Assembly (NCBI GenBank): GCA_025667525.1
Contig: CM046879.1
Span: forward strand, 391,739,039-391,803,038
Length of the DNA: 64,000 nucleotides
Direction of reading: 5' to 3'
Origin: Glebionis coronaria
Lineage: Eukaryota > Streptophyta > Magnoliopsida > Asterales > Asteraceae
This document shows positions 1 to 11,529 of this stretch, in pieces (position 1 is the first letter of the stretch; the number at the start of each line of letters is the position of its first letter). The notes under the pieces were generated by a model. The model was not told the DNA's origin and did not search any database. It saw nothing but the letters and a program-made list of their open reading frames with translations. Made by a program: the position numbers and the translations under genes.

Positions 1-339
1 TTTCAAGTCATGGGTTAACTGGTTTCCTCAATCCCTCTTAGGTTGTCTTGAGGTATGCACAAACATTTACCCCTAAAGGAGTTTAGTTAAAAGATTTGGG
101 TATAAGGAAATGATTCCTTAAAAATCCTTTGATAAATATTTGTCAAAACATTTTTGCATTTTCTTTTGGGTATAACCCATAGCCTTAATGGCTCTAATTT
201 TTGTAGTGTCAATATAGATTCCATTATCTTATTAATCACATGGTTAAATAATGTAAAGGATTAAACCTTAAATCACATGTTAAATATTCAAGGTACAGGT
301 TTTCACTGCTTGGCCAACTCAGGGCAGTTTACAAATGAT

Positions 340-895
340 TACTAACTCCTTCTTATTCTTAGAAACAAACAAATGGTTCTTAATGATCACAAGCATGAAT
401 TTATCAAATTACAGCCTACACACGTGATTCACCAAATTTATGGATGCTACGTATGCATTGGTCAATCCAAACGACATAACATGGAACTCATAATGTTCAT
501 TACGGGTTCTAAATGTAGTGATTGGAATAGATAATCTTTTTCGTGGACGAGAAGTTGATGATAACCATGCCGTGGATCAAATTTTTAGAACATACGCTAG
601 AACCTTGTAAACGATCGAACAAATCTATCATCTTGGGTAGTGGATATATATTTTTATCATCAATTTACCTAGTTCACGGTAATCCAACAAATATAAGGAA
701 AGATAACACCATAGCTCTTCATGATGACGAGCTTGGTAGAATAAAAGATTTCTCCGATAACTCTCCCAGTTGTACGGTAATTCTTTTAATTCAGATGGTG
801 CTGACGTACAGTACACACGCCACGGGTGCAGCATCGGGAATATAATCAATACCAAATTCAACCTGCCTTAATGGCAAACGTCTAGGTAATTAACC
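340..895 (-). pseudogene. Ty3/gypsy reverse transcriptase relic (gypsy-A1)
   Basis: On the minus strand, with changes of frame, the conserved gypsy pol landmarks appear in order: the acidic linker ending in ID-IP-A-PVA, then APSELKELP, then [11 protein letters not shown] and IYIHYPR (relic of the family's DYRELNKLTIKNRYPLPR), then FDRLQGS. A TAA stop lies in the minus frame at 409-411, where the family normally has a lysine- and phenylalanine-rich stretch just before the catalytic motif. The same landmarks and the same stop are present in gypsy-A2 near 34764. No functional enzyme can be encoded. Assignment to Ty3/gypsy RT is firm from motif order; finer lineage is not. Confidence 0.75.
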
Positions 896-3303
896 AACAA
901 ATACCTCCTAAAGTTTCAGATAACAGAAACATCATTTAATACATTTACTTTAAGTTCTTTCTAGATTACAAGATCTATGATCAGTTTATAACCATTCATG
1001 GTATAATTTCAAGCCTAAATGCAGGATACGATTTCCCATCAGGAATTATTTAGATCGCCTTTTGATAATCAATATCTTATCTTTTAGGGAATTTCTACTC
1101 GAGTTCCCATCAATTAAGACAATGTCGTCATGTCATAATCAATCAATCCATTCTACTGGCACTACCAACTTTCCAGTTTCATTACCATTGATAAGATGTG
1201 AACTTCTCAAAGGACTAATAATAACTCGTAATCCTTCACAATTCAAGGCTATCTAGAGACATAACTAACATTAAAAGAGTAAGGTCAACGCATAATCTAC
1301 GTGAGAGAATTTCAAATTAGATAAAGACGAAAACATTAACGAATATGAGTATATCCCATGTTTTTATGAATTGAGTACGCATTTGAAAGCTCCTCGGATC
1401 GTTACCCAGGTCATTCAAATGAAATCTAATCAAAAGAAATGATAGGAACGTCGATACATCCAGTCGGGTATCAACACTCGGTAATCAGATACTTTTCCAA
1501 AGAATCTCACCACGGGAGAATTGGACAAGAAGGGGATATCAATTGTCAATCAAGACAATTTCCACAAATGATTAAATTCGATTCAGAAAATAAATGGTAC
1601 GGGCACAGGTGTAGGTGTCCCTAACAATATGTCCTTATTTTTCACTTCTTGCAGATCTCATAAAGTTTAATCTTTCACAACTTCAAAGAAAATGTAATGT
1701 TTTAGTAACAATCTCATGGTGACTACTAATCAGCCTTGCATGGTCCCTTCTAAATTGTATGTAGGCGCGCAACTATATACAATTTTAGGATTAACGATGC
1801 AATACTCAGTTCGTCAAAACTTTGTCATCATGTTTAAAATATATATTCATGCTTAATAATGAAATAAAAATCAAATGAGTTTTACAGAGACGTTCTTTGT
1901 TATGGAAACAATTATGTTTTTCAAAGTGTTTCATAAACAACTTTATTTCGATAACAATTACTTATAAATCTCACTTTAAATAATCCTTACGGTGATGAAA
2001 ATTCAATCTTTATCAAGTGATACTGTTTTAATTTATAAAAACAATGAGTGATCTGCAAAGGAGTGATGAAAAGTTGTTCACCAAGAACTAACTACAATAT
2101 ATTAGGAAATGATCTTAGCCAATTAATCATGAGGTTCATGACCTCGATGGCACTCGGGAATACAAAGAGAAGAATCTACAACGCAACTCAAACCGAGTTG
2201 AGTGCTTGTTCAATGGTTGCATCGCTAATGCGAACATTAGGATGAAGCAAGAAAAGATAGATAACATCGATATATGTAAAATTTAGCAATCAAATGTAGT
2301 CTTTTCATTAATCACAAACAAGTCAAAATTGTACCGTAACACATTACGTGTCACCGTGTCATACAATTCTAAGAACTCATCCTACCAACTGATGTCTCAG
2401 TTAAGTTAGGGATTTTTAAAAGATACCACAATGAATACTAATCTACAATAGTCATTAGGTGTTACATCTGTCCCGGAAGATCCATCGGTCCCAATTCAGA
2501 AGAAGATTTTTCAATTTATTTTTTGGACACTAGGCATCCTCGTCATTGGACAATGGCCTAGGAACAACCCTTAACACGAATCAACAATCAATGAAAACCT
2601 TATAGTTCAATTACAGGACTCGACAACTTCCTCTTAACAATTTCATATTCCATACGGGTTAAATTTTTACTTTATTCAAGTTTCAATCAACTTATACTCA
2701 ATGCGACATCCTACCTCATTCTCTAATACATTCAACCTTATTCTTCGACCTTGAAAGGGCAATAAAAGCTCGATATGAACAACACTTAATTTCCAATCCT
2801 ATAGCTCTTACAACAGTAGTTATCAAACGAGTCACTAGTATAAAATGACTCACATATTCAATTGGACTTCTTGGAAAGGTACTAGTGGCATGAGGCTTTT
2901 GGGTAATGGTTCTAATGACAGCCTCAGGTGCAACATTCACCTTTTCGATTTCAAATTTAAGAATTGGGTGACACCGAATCAGATGACATCTTTCTAGGTG
3001 GTAAGGTTTTATCAAACTCCACTCTATAAGGAAAGATCGTCATGACTTCGATATCCGATTTATTCTCGCCAATTCTTCTTCAACATCATAATCAACTAAT
3101 ATCAACATTTCTACGAATATCAACCATTTTGTTGGGATTATAAATATCCACAACTTGGTTTAGATCTGGAATAGCTAGAATTTCTACGGGAATAGCTTCG
3201 ATTGATTTACTAGGGGAGTTAGGGTTTCTTGTGACAATCTACGTCGTATAAATACCTCGTATAAGTATTAAAATGATCATCAAACAATCATGTAATCAAA
3301 TTA

Positions 3304-3474
<171 letters not shown>

Positions 3475-3651
3475 TAACACTTCTCAGTCTGGCCTTGTCG
3501 GTAACTCGGGAATTCTTCGGCACCGTTATAGTCAAAAGATTTTTAAACATATTATTCAAAATATTTATTTAAAAATATTTATGGTTAAAAGATTTTGAAA
3601 TGTTTTATTCAAAACCTTGGTTTTAAAAATCTTTCGTTCTCTATAACGAGA

Positions 3652-3663
3652 GCTCTAGTACCA
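3652..3663 (-). other. Primer-binding site relic (initiator tRNA-Met), gypsy-A1
   Basis: The minus strand reads TGGTACTAGAGC three bases inside the LTR end. It differs from the canonical plant initiator-Met site TGGTATCAGAGC by the transposed TC/CT pair. The intact form stands at the same place in gypsy-A2 (31654-31665). This fixes the element's orientation as minus. Confidence 0.85.
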
Positions 3664-3666
3664 AAC

Positions 3667-6600
3667 TTTAACACCCCCAAATATTCATACTTTAGTTCAG
3701 CGGAAGAGTCGTTGGTGTTACGGGATAGCACATTACTCAAATCATAGACAACGCATAAAAATCACGTCGTTTAATAATAAAGCATTTTCCATTCATAAAT
3801 ATCAAATTTACATAGGTCCCAAGTCATAGTATTTCATACAATTTTACAAATATTTGAATGGAAATTTTTATTTAAGTGCGGGCCATAAATTCTTGTCGTC
3901 TTCCCGAGAATTACCTTCAAGTACCTAAGATAAAACATGTTAAAAAGAAAAGGTCAGCGAAAACGCCGAGTGAATTCATAGAGTTTAATAAAAACCATTA
4001 ATATATCGTCGGTATAAAATTATTACCGAAAATCATTTTCTACAATTCTTTATCATAAGCCATAAAATAAGCCAAAAACATTTTATACAAATCTTTGTTG
4101 TAAATCATACTATAGGCTTTTGCCTTCAAAACCATTATACGAACCAATGTCGTAAAAACATCATACAATACGTTTTATAACGTTGTATAGAGTTAAATAA
4201 AAACCGTTATATGAATATGGTTATGTAAAACCAAAACACGAACATAATATCAATAATAAGACCCCGTATTGCTAGTCAGGCAATATATTGTAATTCAATG
4301 CGTATAGCAGTATTTTCGTTATTGGATTATTATAAGCCGCATGACATTGCTACCTTACTATAACAAACAACGGGTAGCTAACCCAAAACTCATTTGCCCA
4401 TCTGAAACAGCGCATCGTTCACAATAATCACACTTATATAAATCTTCTCATACATAAATTCGCTAACCAATCAATGTGGCACGACGGGGATCAACCGTCA
4501 AGGCGCGAACTGGGGTGATCTTCCCCAAATAGTACTATTATATGCATAAGCGTCTACCAAATCCCTATAGTTCACAATTCATGCTAATGGGACTTTTAGT
4601 GACATAACCTAACTTTAATAATCCATTTTGTTTCATTTATCGGGTCATATAATCATTCATCGGGTCATACAATCATTAGGGTCCAAATCAATAAGCAATC
4701 AATCGGGACAACTGGTGTCCTATGTTTATTAAAACTAACATGTTATCTCCCTCGCGGGTACATAAAATATTTCATAAAAGTATTTAAAAGAGTATGAGGC
4801 TATGAACTCACGTTGATTGGGAAAGGCGGGTTATCGGCGATTTGGATGTACGGTACGTGCTTCAATTACGGAAACCTAGACAAATAAGACTCGGTCTTAG
4901 ACTCTTTTCCAATGACTTTATAAAAATAATATCTATGCATATATATGATGATTTTATAAATATGATGCTGATCAAGTGGGATTGTACGTCTTTATTCACT
5001 CATTATAGTGTTATGTGTTGGTAAATTTTTATACTAGTTTAACTAGTTTAACTTCTTTTCTTGTTAAGGCCCAATAAGCCCATTATAAGCCCATTACATT
5101 ATATTAGTCCAATTATTCTTTTAACATCAGCCCTATACTTACATGTTGGGCCTAAGTGGGTTAAGCCCAAAGAGTAAGTCCATTAGTGTTTAGCCAAATT
5201 AGTTGGATTAATAGTCCAATAAGGCTAATTTGGCCCGTTAATGTCCATATGTTATAAAGCTCGGGTTTTATCGGTTTTTACTTGTAATATGTACTTATAC
5301 ATCAGTATATGAGTTATAAAAAGTTTACATTAGACGGGTCCGACCGTCTATGTTTTATTTGACAAAAACGTTAATCTTTCGATTTTAGCCGAAAAGACGT
5401 AAAACTTATGTATATAGTTTTTATAACTTGTAAAATGTTTGTACTTGTAAATTATATAAAATATCTCCTTATAATATCATAATATATAACTCTCATTTAT
5501 AATTATTATTAGTAACCAGTGGGTTTTTATATATGTATATTTTATAAGTACATAATTTGAGTGCTTATATTATATACTTTTTATTTTACAAAATTTGATC
5601 ATAAATATTCAGTCCACTAGAACATCCATATCTAGAGTTCTATAAGGAGATAAAACACCAAATTTTTATAGCAGAAACTACATGATATGTGCTTCATTTA
5701 ACACTTTTAGAGCTACTGATGAATCAGCCTCTAATTATTTTAATAAATTCGTCCAAAACAGTCTATGCAGATTTGTACTCCAATATTGTTTTGATCATAT
5801 CTCACTCATTATAAAGATTCCATTGAGTGACCAACTCTCACTTATGTACAAGACACATACCTTACTGTATTTTAATTTTACCAAGTCATTTAACAAGTTA
5901 TCATCTAGCTCTTTACTGTTTTATACAGCCTACATATTTAGCCATGATTTTAACATCCTTTCAAGTAGATTTTAATATTTTTAATCAAATCTATCAACAC
6001 CAAATCCCCACATAATATTTTTAATCATCATTCATCATCATATACGTATACATTAGGAAAGAAAATACATTTTACATTTACAAAAATATCAAGGAAATGG
6101 GAAGGATGATCTTGTTACCACCAAGATTATGAATGTTAAGATGAATCTTGACTTTTGTTGGCAAAACTTGTGGTACACCAATATCAACTTCAAGATCACC
6201 TATATTCATGAACTCCTTGTGGAAAATCAGCCCTATGACACCAACAAATCACCTCCTTTGATGTTAAAATGACCACCAATCAACAAAGCTTCAAGAGTTT
6301 TCCATCATTTGTGTGAATAACACAAAATATTGTGGTTAAAAATTGATCAAATGGGGTGTTTGTTCTTTAATTGGGACGGAAAAAAGGAAGGGGTGAGAGG
6401 ATTTGTGGTGGTTTGCATGAGATGAAAGTGAACAAATGGTTTATGTGAAGTGGTTTTATGTTTAGCTTGTTTTGATAAGAAAACAAGACAAGTGTAGTAC
6501 TTGTTTTTTACAAGTTGACACCTAAGGGTGTGTTGTGGCTTATGTTTAGCCGTCCCATGAGTGGGGTAGGGCAAAACTTGTTTTGTCTCATCCCAATAAT

Positions 6601-7096
6601 TTACGGGTACTCCTCGACTCTAGTTTCCTCGATTTGCGTGCCCTCGGGTCGTTTTACGAAAAACGTTTTTATTAATTATGAATCAACGACACAAAACGAA
6701 TCTATTAAAAATTGTCTCATCAAAAACGGAGTTCAAAAACGTAAATACGTAATCCTAGGGTTTCCGGTTTAGTCGTAAAGGACGTTAAATTATGAACGTA
6801 AGTTCTAATCTCTTCTCGTAAATTTGTGAGTTTATGAACCAACACAAATTTAAAATTCAAAATAATATTCACGGATAAATTTATTTCCTGAAGTGTCGGA
6901 CTGTCACCAAAAAAGGTGTATGTAAACGTAAGCACGTAACGTAGAGCCCTCCGGTTTAAACGTAGTCGATGCTAATTCAGGACGTAAACCCAAATTTCTT
7001 CCCATAAATGAGTGAGTTCATAATATAACATTAAAATAATGTTTTTAAATAACACTTGAGAATAAAATATCAACCATAAATTGACAGATTGTCACA
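3667..7096 (-). repeat. 5' LTR of gypsy-A1 (3.43 kb)
   Basis: In minus orientation the LTR begins TGTGACAATC at 7096 and ends at 3667 in GTTAAA, a decayed form of GTTACA or GTTGCA. It matches the gypsy-A2 3' LTR (37045-40475) along its whole length and has nearly the same size. It holds no convincing gene. A roughly 80-codon open frame on the plus strand near 6515-6772 is antisense to the element and recurs in the other copies. The right edge interrupts the minus-strand pol of copia-1 just after the histidine-arginine-arginine of the pre-integrase domain. The other LTR is outside the window, so no target duplication can be checked. Confidence 0.93.
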
Positions 7097-7617
7097 CCTG
7101 ATCTCCTATGCCAAATAGTATAACTATCATCTAAAGTCGCTAGACATAAGTTGTCATTTGACTTCCTATTGACCTTCATGACATAAAGCCCATGCTTTCT
7201 AACACCTTTTCCAATGATCTTTCCATCTTTTACGATTTCGCTATCATGTTCCGAAAATATGACCTTACACTTATTGTCACAAATTTGACCTATACTTAGT
7301 AAGTTAAACCGTAAGTTATCTACATGCTTAACATTTTCGATAGTCATGGAGTCAAGAGAAATCCTACCTTTGCTAATGATGTTACCACATAGCTTACTAG
7401 CGAAAGTGACGTTACCTCCATTATATGCTTTGTAAGTAGAGAAAAACTTCGATTACCCGTCATGTGTTTAGAAAAACCACTATCCTTAATCCACTCATTG
7501 GGCTCCAAATCTATTTCTAAGCATATTTAGGTAACAACACACAAAATCGAACATTTGGTCCCCGATATCTCATGGGTCCAAATTTGTTAGTTCCAAACAT
7601 CCCTTGCATTTGGTTGG
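7097..7617 (-). pseudogene. copia-1 protease and GAG-pre-integrase fragment
   Basis: On the minus strand from about 7500 downward the Ty1/copia protease active site reads KDSGFSKHMTGNRS. After frame changes comes a roughly 100-residue open stretch (7045-7347, its last codons lying in gypsy-A1) with NLLSIGQICD and, at its end, IWHRR. These are the usual features leading from protease into the GAG-pre-integrase domain. The fragment is cut at 7096/7097 by gypsy-A1. Upstream (higher coordinates) it continues, through the solo LTR and copia-2, into the gag at 46294-47770, as shown by the reading frame rejoining once those insertions are skipped. Broken, non-functional; family assignment is sure. 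Confidence 0.85.
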
Positions 7618-7915
7618 TGTTAACATATAAGATTCAAGCTAACAAGAGGGTGATCCAGAGGTCGGGGAGGATAAAAGTGATGGTTAGACATTTTAGAGAG
7701 AGAAAGTAGCAAGGAAGAAGGAGTGTGTTTTATTTCAAGAGATAGAAAGTGAAATAAAACAAGTGGGAATCCTCACCCCTCCATGGAAGTATGGAGGGGT
7801 ATATATAGCCTAGACACACATGAACTATTATAACTTAACAAAACTAGTCCCTGCGTGTGTGACTATATTAAACTAATGTAATTCCGTAAATGGCGCTCAC
7901 ATTTTAGGACTAACA
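7618..7915 (-). mobile_element. Solo LTR, 298 bp, in copia-1
   Basis: The sequence begins TGTTA and ends TAACA and is flanked on both sides by GTTGG (7613-7617 and 7916-7920), the 5 bp target duplication expected of an LTR element. On the minus strand it has a TATATATA box (about 7800-7808), followed at once by a 9 bp stem hairpin (7776-7784 with 7791-7799), and further on AATAAAA-type signals near 7752-7757. There is no primer site, polypurine tract or coding sequence, so it is a solo LTR left by LTR-LTR recombination. Size suggests a small Ty1/copia-type parent, which is an inference. Confidence 0.88.
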
Positions 7916-7929
7916 GTTGGGATGCATGA

Positions 7930-8467
7930 TGTTGGGTCAAAAAGTTGATGTGGCAGAAACTCAAAAACGAAGAAAACATGGAGGCATTTGTCTAAGCGTT
8001 GACAAGTGTAAACCAGGCATTGTCAAGAGTAAATTAGGCGTTGACAGAAGTCAACAAAAGTCAAACGTTGTTGGAAAGTCTATTTAGGATAAGTATTTAG
8101 AATATTATTTGATAATATTTTGTATTAGTTATTTAAATAGAAGATACACATGTTTATTCATAGTTATCTCTTGTAAACCCTAATCCTTAGTCTATAAAAG
8201 GAACAAGGGTCTTAGGTTTTTATTCATATCATTCATATACAACGTAAACCTAAAGCGTGTGTCGACTAGGTGTGGGATTCAATGTATACACATCTAGTGA
8301 TTATTGATTATTAATATAATTAGCAATCCAATTGTTTAATTCATGTGTTATTGTGACCAAACACCTTGTTAATGGTTATTGTTCTAATTACGTTTTGATT
8401 ATGTTAATCATATGAACAATGATCATTCCTAGTAGCTTAAAGATCCGTGAATCATACGATTCTACCA
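7930..8467 (+). repeat. 5' LTR of copia-2
   Basis: It starts TGTTGGGTC and ends near TTCTACCA, just before the primer site. It pairs with 45757-46293 with only scattered differences. The upstream half (7996-8074) carries copies of the GCGTTGACA word and several GTCAA/TTGAC cores; the TATA box is at 8193. The last base or two of the 5' copy differ from the TTCTACA end of the 3' copy, so the right boundary is good to one or two bases. Confidence 0.95.
8193..8199 (+). promoter_or_regulatory. TATA box of copia-2 5' LTR
   Basis: TATAAAA stands about 265 bp inside the 538 bp LTR, the expected place for the U3 promoter. The same word is at 46020-46026 in the 3' LTR. Upstream at 7996-8074 there are several TTGAC/GTCAA cores that resemble W-boxes. 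Confidence 0.7.
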
Positions 8468-8468
8468 G

Positions 8469-8480
8469 TGGTATCAGAGC
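8469..8480 (+). other. Primer-binding site of copia-2 (initiator tRNA-Met)
   Basis: TGGTATCAGAGC, one base after the 5' LTR, is complementary to the 3' end of plant initiator methionine tRNA, the usual Ty1/copia minus-strand primer. Confidence 0.95.
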
Positions 8481-8549
8481 TTGTTGAGAAACTTTGATCT
8501 AAAGAACACAAAAACCCTAATTTTCAAGAAACCCTAAAATTCAAATAAC

Positions 8550-11340
8550 ATGTTTACTCTAGAGTTAACCTCCTCCTCCTCCTCAAGCCCTAACATCAAA
8601 ATCCCCATGCTAGATCCAGACAACTTTGAGCTGTGGAAGTTTAACTTTGAGCAGTATCTTCAAATCCATGACCACACCCTATGGGAAATTATTGAATATG
8701 GAAACACATTCAATAAGGCTGCCAAGATTGCAACTGCTATCTTGGCAAGATAAACTCCAGGCTCTACTAAAGAAGATCGAAAAGAAAAACCTGAAGATGG
8801 AAGAGCTGTCTCAGCTGAGGACATAGCAAAGAGAAGGAATGACATGAAAACCCTAAGCATCCTCAAACTCTCTTTGGGACAAGCCAATCAGCACAAGTAT
8901 AGAGGCTATGATTCTACAAAATATCTTTGGGTAGCCCTTCAAGTTGCTTATGGTGCTAATGATGATACTGCCTCAGAGAAAAAGAAGCAACTCTTGCATG
9001 AGTATGCTTTATTTAAATCCCTTCCCAATGAAAAGCTAAGTGGAGTGAGATGCAGACTTCTTGACATTACAAGAAAGTTGTCATTCATGGGAACAGTGCA
9101 TGATTATGCTGATATCATCACCACTTTCCTTAAAAGTCTTGGTGATGCATGGAAGATTGAAGCAAGGTCTATGATTGCTAATAATACTCACAAAAGTTCC
9201 ACTTTTGATGATGTTTATAATAAACTGAGACTTGTAGAAAGTGAAATCCTTTTGGATCAAGGAAGTAAGTCTACCAAAGGTAATATGGCCTTTTTCTCAC
9301 ATAGTGAAGGTCAATTTGATCAAAGGGAGTCATACATGCACCCCGTTACTGGATCACCTTGTGTCAATGCTGGATCAAGCTTTGTCGGCGTCTCACATTC
9401 AAACGCTGACACATATATTGTTGATTCACCAAGATTCAAACCTGCTGGCATTGATCTAGATACTATGTGTGCATACATTGCTTCATTGTCCAATGGTTCA
9501 GTGATTACATATGAGGACCTTGAGCAAATTAGTGATGAGCATTTGGAGGAGATTGACATAAAGTGGAATATGGATCTTGCAAGCATAATGGTAAATAGAT
9601 AGAATCGAAGATTCAAGAAGAAGATGACTTTTAATGCTAAGGATACTACTGGATTTGATAAATCCAAGGTTGAGTGTTATAATTTTCATCGAATGGGACA
9701 CTTTATGAGAGAGTGCAAATCTCTAAGAAGATCTGATGCTGGAAAACCCTCAAGCCAAATCATCAAGGTTCAGGATCCCAAAGCTATGGTTGCTATGCAA
9801 GAAATTGATGGTGTTGGGTGTGATTGGAGCTATTTAGCCAAGGATGTGGAAGAGAAGAAAGGCTTTGGTTGCAGAAAAAGAGGAAGAGGAGCATGTTCAC
9901 TATGCTCTTATTGCACATTCTTCATCTTCATCAGACAATGAGGTATATGATGATGCATTTTGTAGTAAGGGTTGTCGTCTAAATACTAAAAAGCTTAACA
10001 AAAAAGTCTTAAAATTAACAACAGATGTTGTCAATGAAAGATGAAAGTTATCTAATTATCAACTTGCTCTTACTCAAACTAAAAAGACTGTGTCTGAATA
10101 TAAGAAAATGAAGTTTGACCTAAAAGATCAAATCAATATTTTAACTCATGATTTAAATGCTAGCGTTGAGGTTAGAAACATTTTGGAGAGAGCCAATGGT
10201 GTTTTACTAGCTAAGTTAGATGAGGATATCAAAAATAAAGATAATGTAGATCTTAAAATCCAGAGATTTGATAAAGCTTCATAAACCCTAGAAAAATGTG
10301 TTAGTGAACAAAGAGATTCTAGGGATATGACTGGGATTAGGATGAAAGAGTATGCTGGTGTTCTACAACCTGCTGGGAACTTTTATTGTGTCCTTAGAAA
10401 GGATTTGTCTTGGACAGGTATACCAGAACTCCAAGAAGAGTAATTTATTCCTCCACCAAGAGTTCTTACCCCAGTAGAGGAATACAAGCAGAAATTGACT
10501 GATTTGGACCAATGGAAGAAAGCCAACCCTACTTTGTTTGTTAAGGGTGGCATGCTTAGTGACAGCACAAATGAGTCTTCACCCATAAAAGTGACCAATC
10601 CTACTACTGGCAAGACTGTTGACCTTGGCTTAAACGTTGATAGAAAACCTAGTCTTAAATATGCAGAAATGTATAGAAAACCTAGGTCACCAAAAAGTCA
10701 AATTAGTGATAATAGGACAGGTTTCTTTTCATCTAGACCTAGAGCTATGTCTAGAAAAGCCTGTTATACTTGTGGAAGTATTTCACATTTAGCTTATAAG
10801 TGTGTCAACGCTTCAAAGGTCAATGCTGATAGAAAGTCAACCATGGTCAAACCCAATCTTTTGTCCAGCAAAGTCCACAAGTTGTTAGACCAACCCCATT
10901 CTTTACTAAAGGGTCTAATACTTATGGACAAAGACCTTTTCAGAAGACCAATACGTGGTCTAACAGGCAATGGGTTCCTGTAGCAAACCCTAGGTTCAAC
11001 GCTGATAAGGGTAATTTCAGTGTTGACAAGAACAAATTAAACGCTGACAGGAACCTTAGACGAAGTAATGTCAAATATATGCAACCAAAGGGAAATGGGT
11101 CTAAAGCTTCTTCTAGCTTGACATGGAGACCTAAACAAGACCAAAACCCTAATTCAGATGGTATTTCTATGACCTGTAACAGATTTCATTATATTTCAAA
11201 GGTCATAACTAAACGAATTGGGGTTAACTGGGTGTTTAATCCAAGAAGGGATGAACAAGGGTTTTCATAAGGACTAAGTCTGTTCTTGTTGAACAACCAA
11301 ATAAATCCAAGTCTGCTCAGGCTTGGGTTCCCAAAGAAAA
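8550..11340 (+). pseudogene. copia-2 gag (UBN2-type capsid, two zinc knuckles)
   Basis: Structural protein that would package the element RNA. It starts at ATG 8550, 70 bp after the primer site. The first frame carries the copia capsid motif around LDPDNFELWKFNFEQYL, is stopped by TAA at 8751-8753, and continues in the same frame through 9602 (capsid with GTVHDYADIITTFLKSLGDAW) to a zinc knuckle near 9673-9714. That knuckle has lost its second cysteine (C-Y-N-F-H instead of C-x2-C). A frameshift near 9850 leads to an acidic, lysine-rich, probably coiled-coil region (9844-10284), with stops, and then an intact C-x2-C-x4-H-x4-C knuckle (CYTCGSISHLAYKC, about 10765-10806). Another frameshift near 10860 precedes a basic tail rich in NADK/NADR. 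Non-functional; identity sure. Confidence 0.88.
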
Positions 11341-11373
11341 CTTATTTGTTTTCTTTATGTGTAGGGCATTCAA

Positions 11374-11529
11374 AAGTAGGTTAATGATTATGGCTATTGG
11401 GATAGTGGATGCTCTAGGCACATGACGGGGAAGGAAGATTATATGACAAACTTTATCCCCATTAAAGATGGTGACAAACTGTACTTTGCAGGAGGATATG
11501 GGACTATCACTGGCAAAGTCACCTCTTCT
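11374..11529 (+). pseudogene. copia-2 aspartic protease fragment
   Basis: The reading frame containing DSGCSRHMTGKEDYM (Asp codon at 11401-11403) is the Ty1/copia retropepsin active site, the enzyme that cuts the gag-pol polyprotein. It runs to about 11520, where a one-base shift moves the reading to the frame of the following pre-integrase and integrase region. Both frames overlap, and the pre-integrase frame is open from 11468. The catalytic D-S/T-G triad itself is intact; only the frame is broken. Confidence 0.85.

Noticed and set aside
5682..6015. Open frames of 97 and 62 codons
   Set aside because: Inside the gypsy-A1 LTR, AT-rich, not conserved as frames in the other LTR copies.
6515..6772. 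85-codon plus-strand ORF as a gene
   Set aside because: It lies inside the gypsy-A1 LTR, antisense to the element, and recurs only because the LTR is repeated; listed only as a finding.
9320..9701. Minus-strand ORFs across copia-2 gag
   Set aside because: Shadows of the plus-strand gag, which has clear domain motifs.
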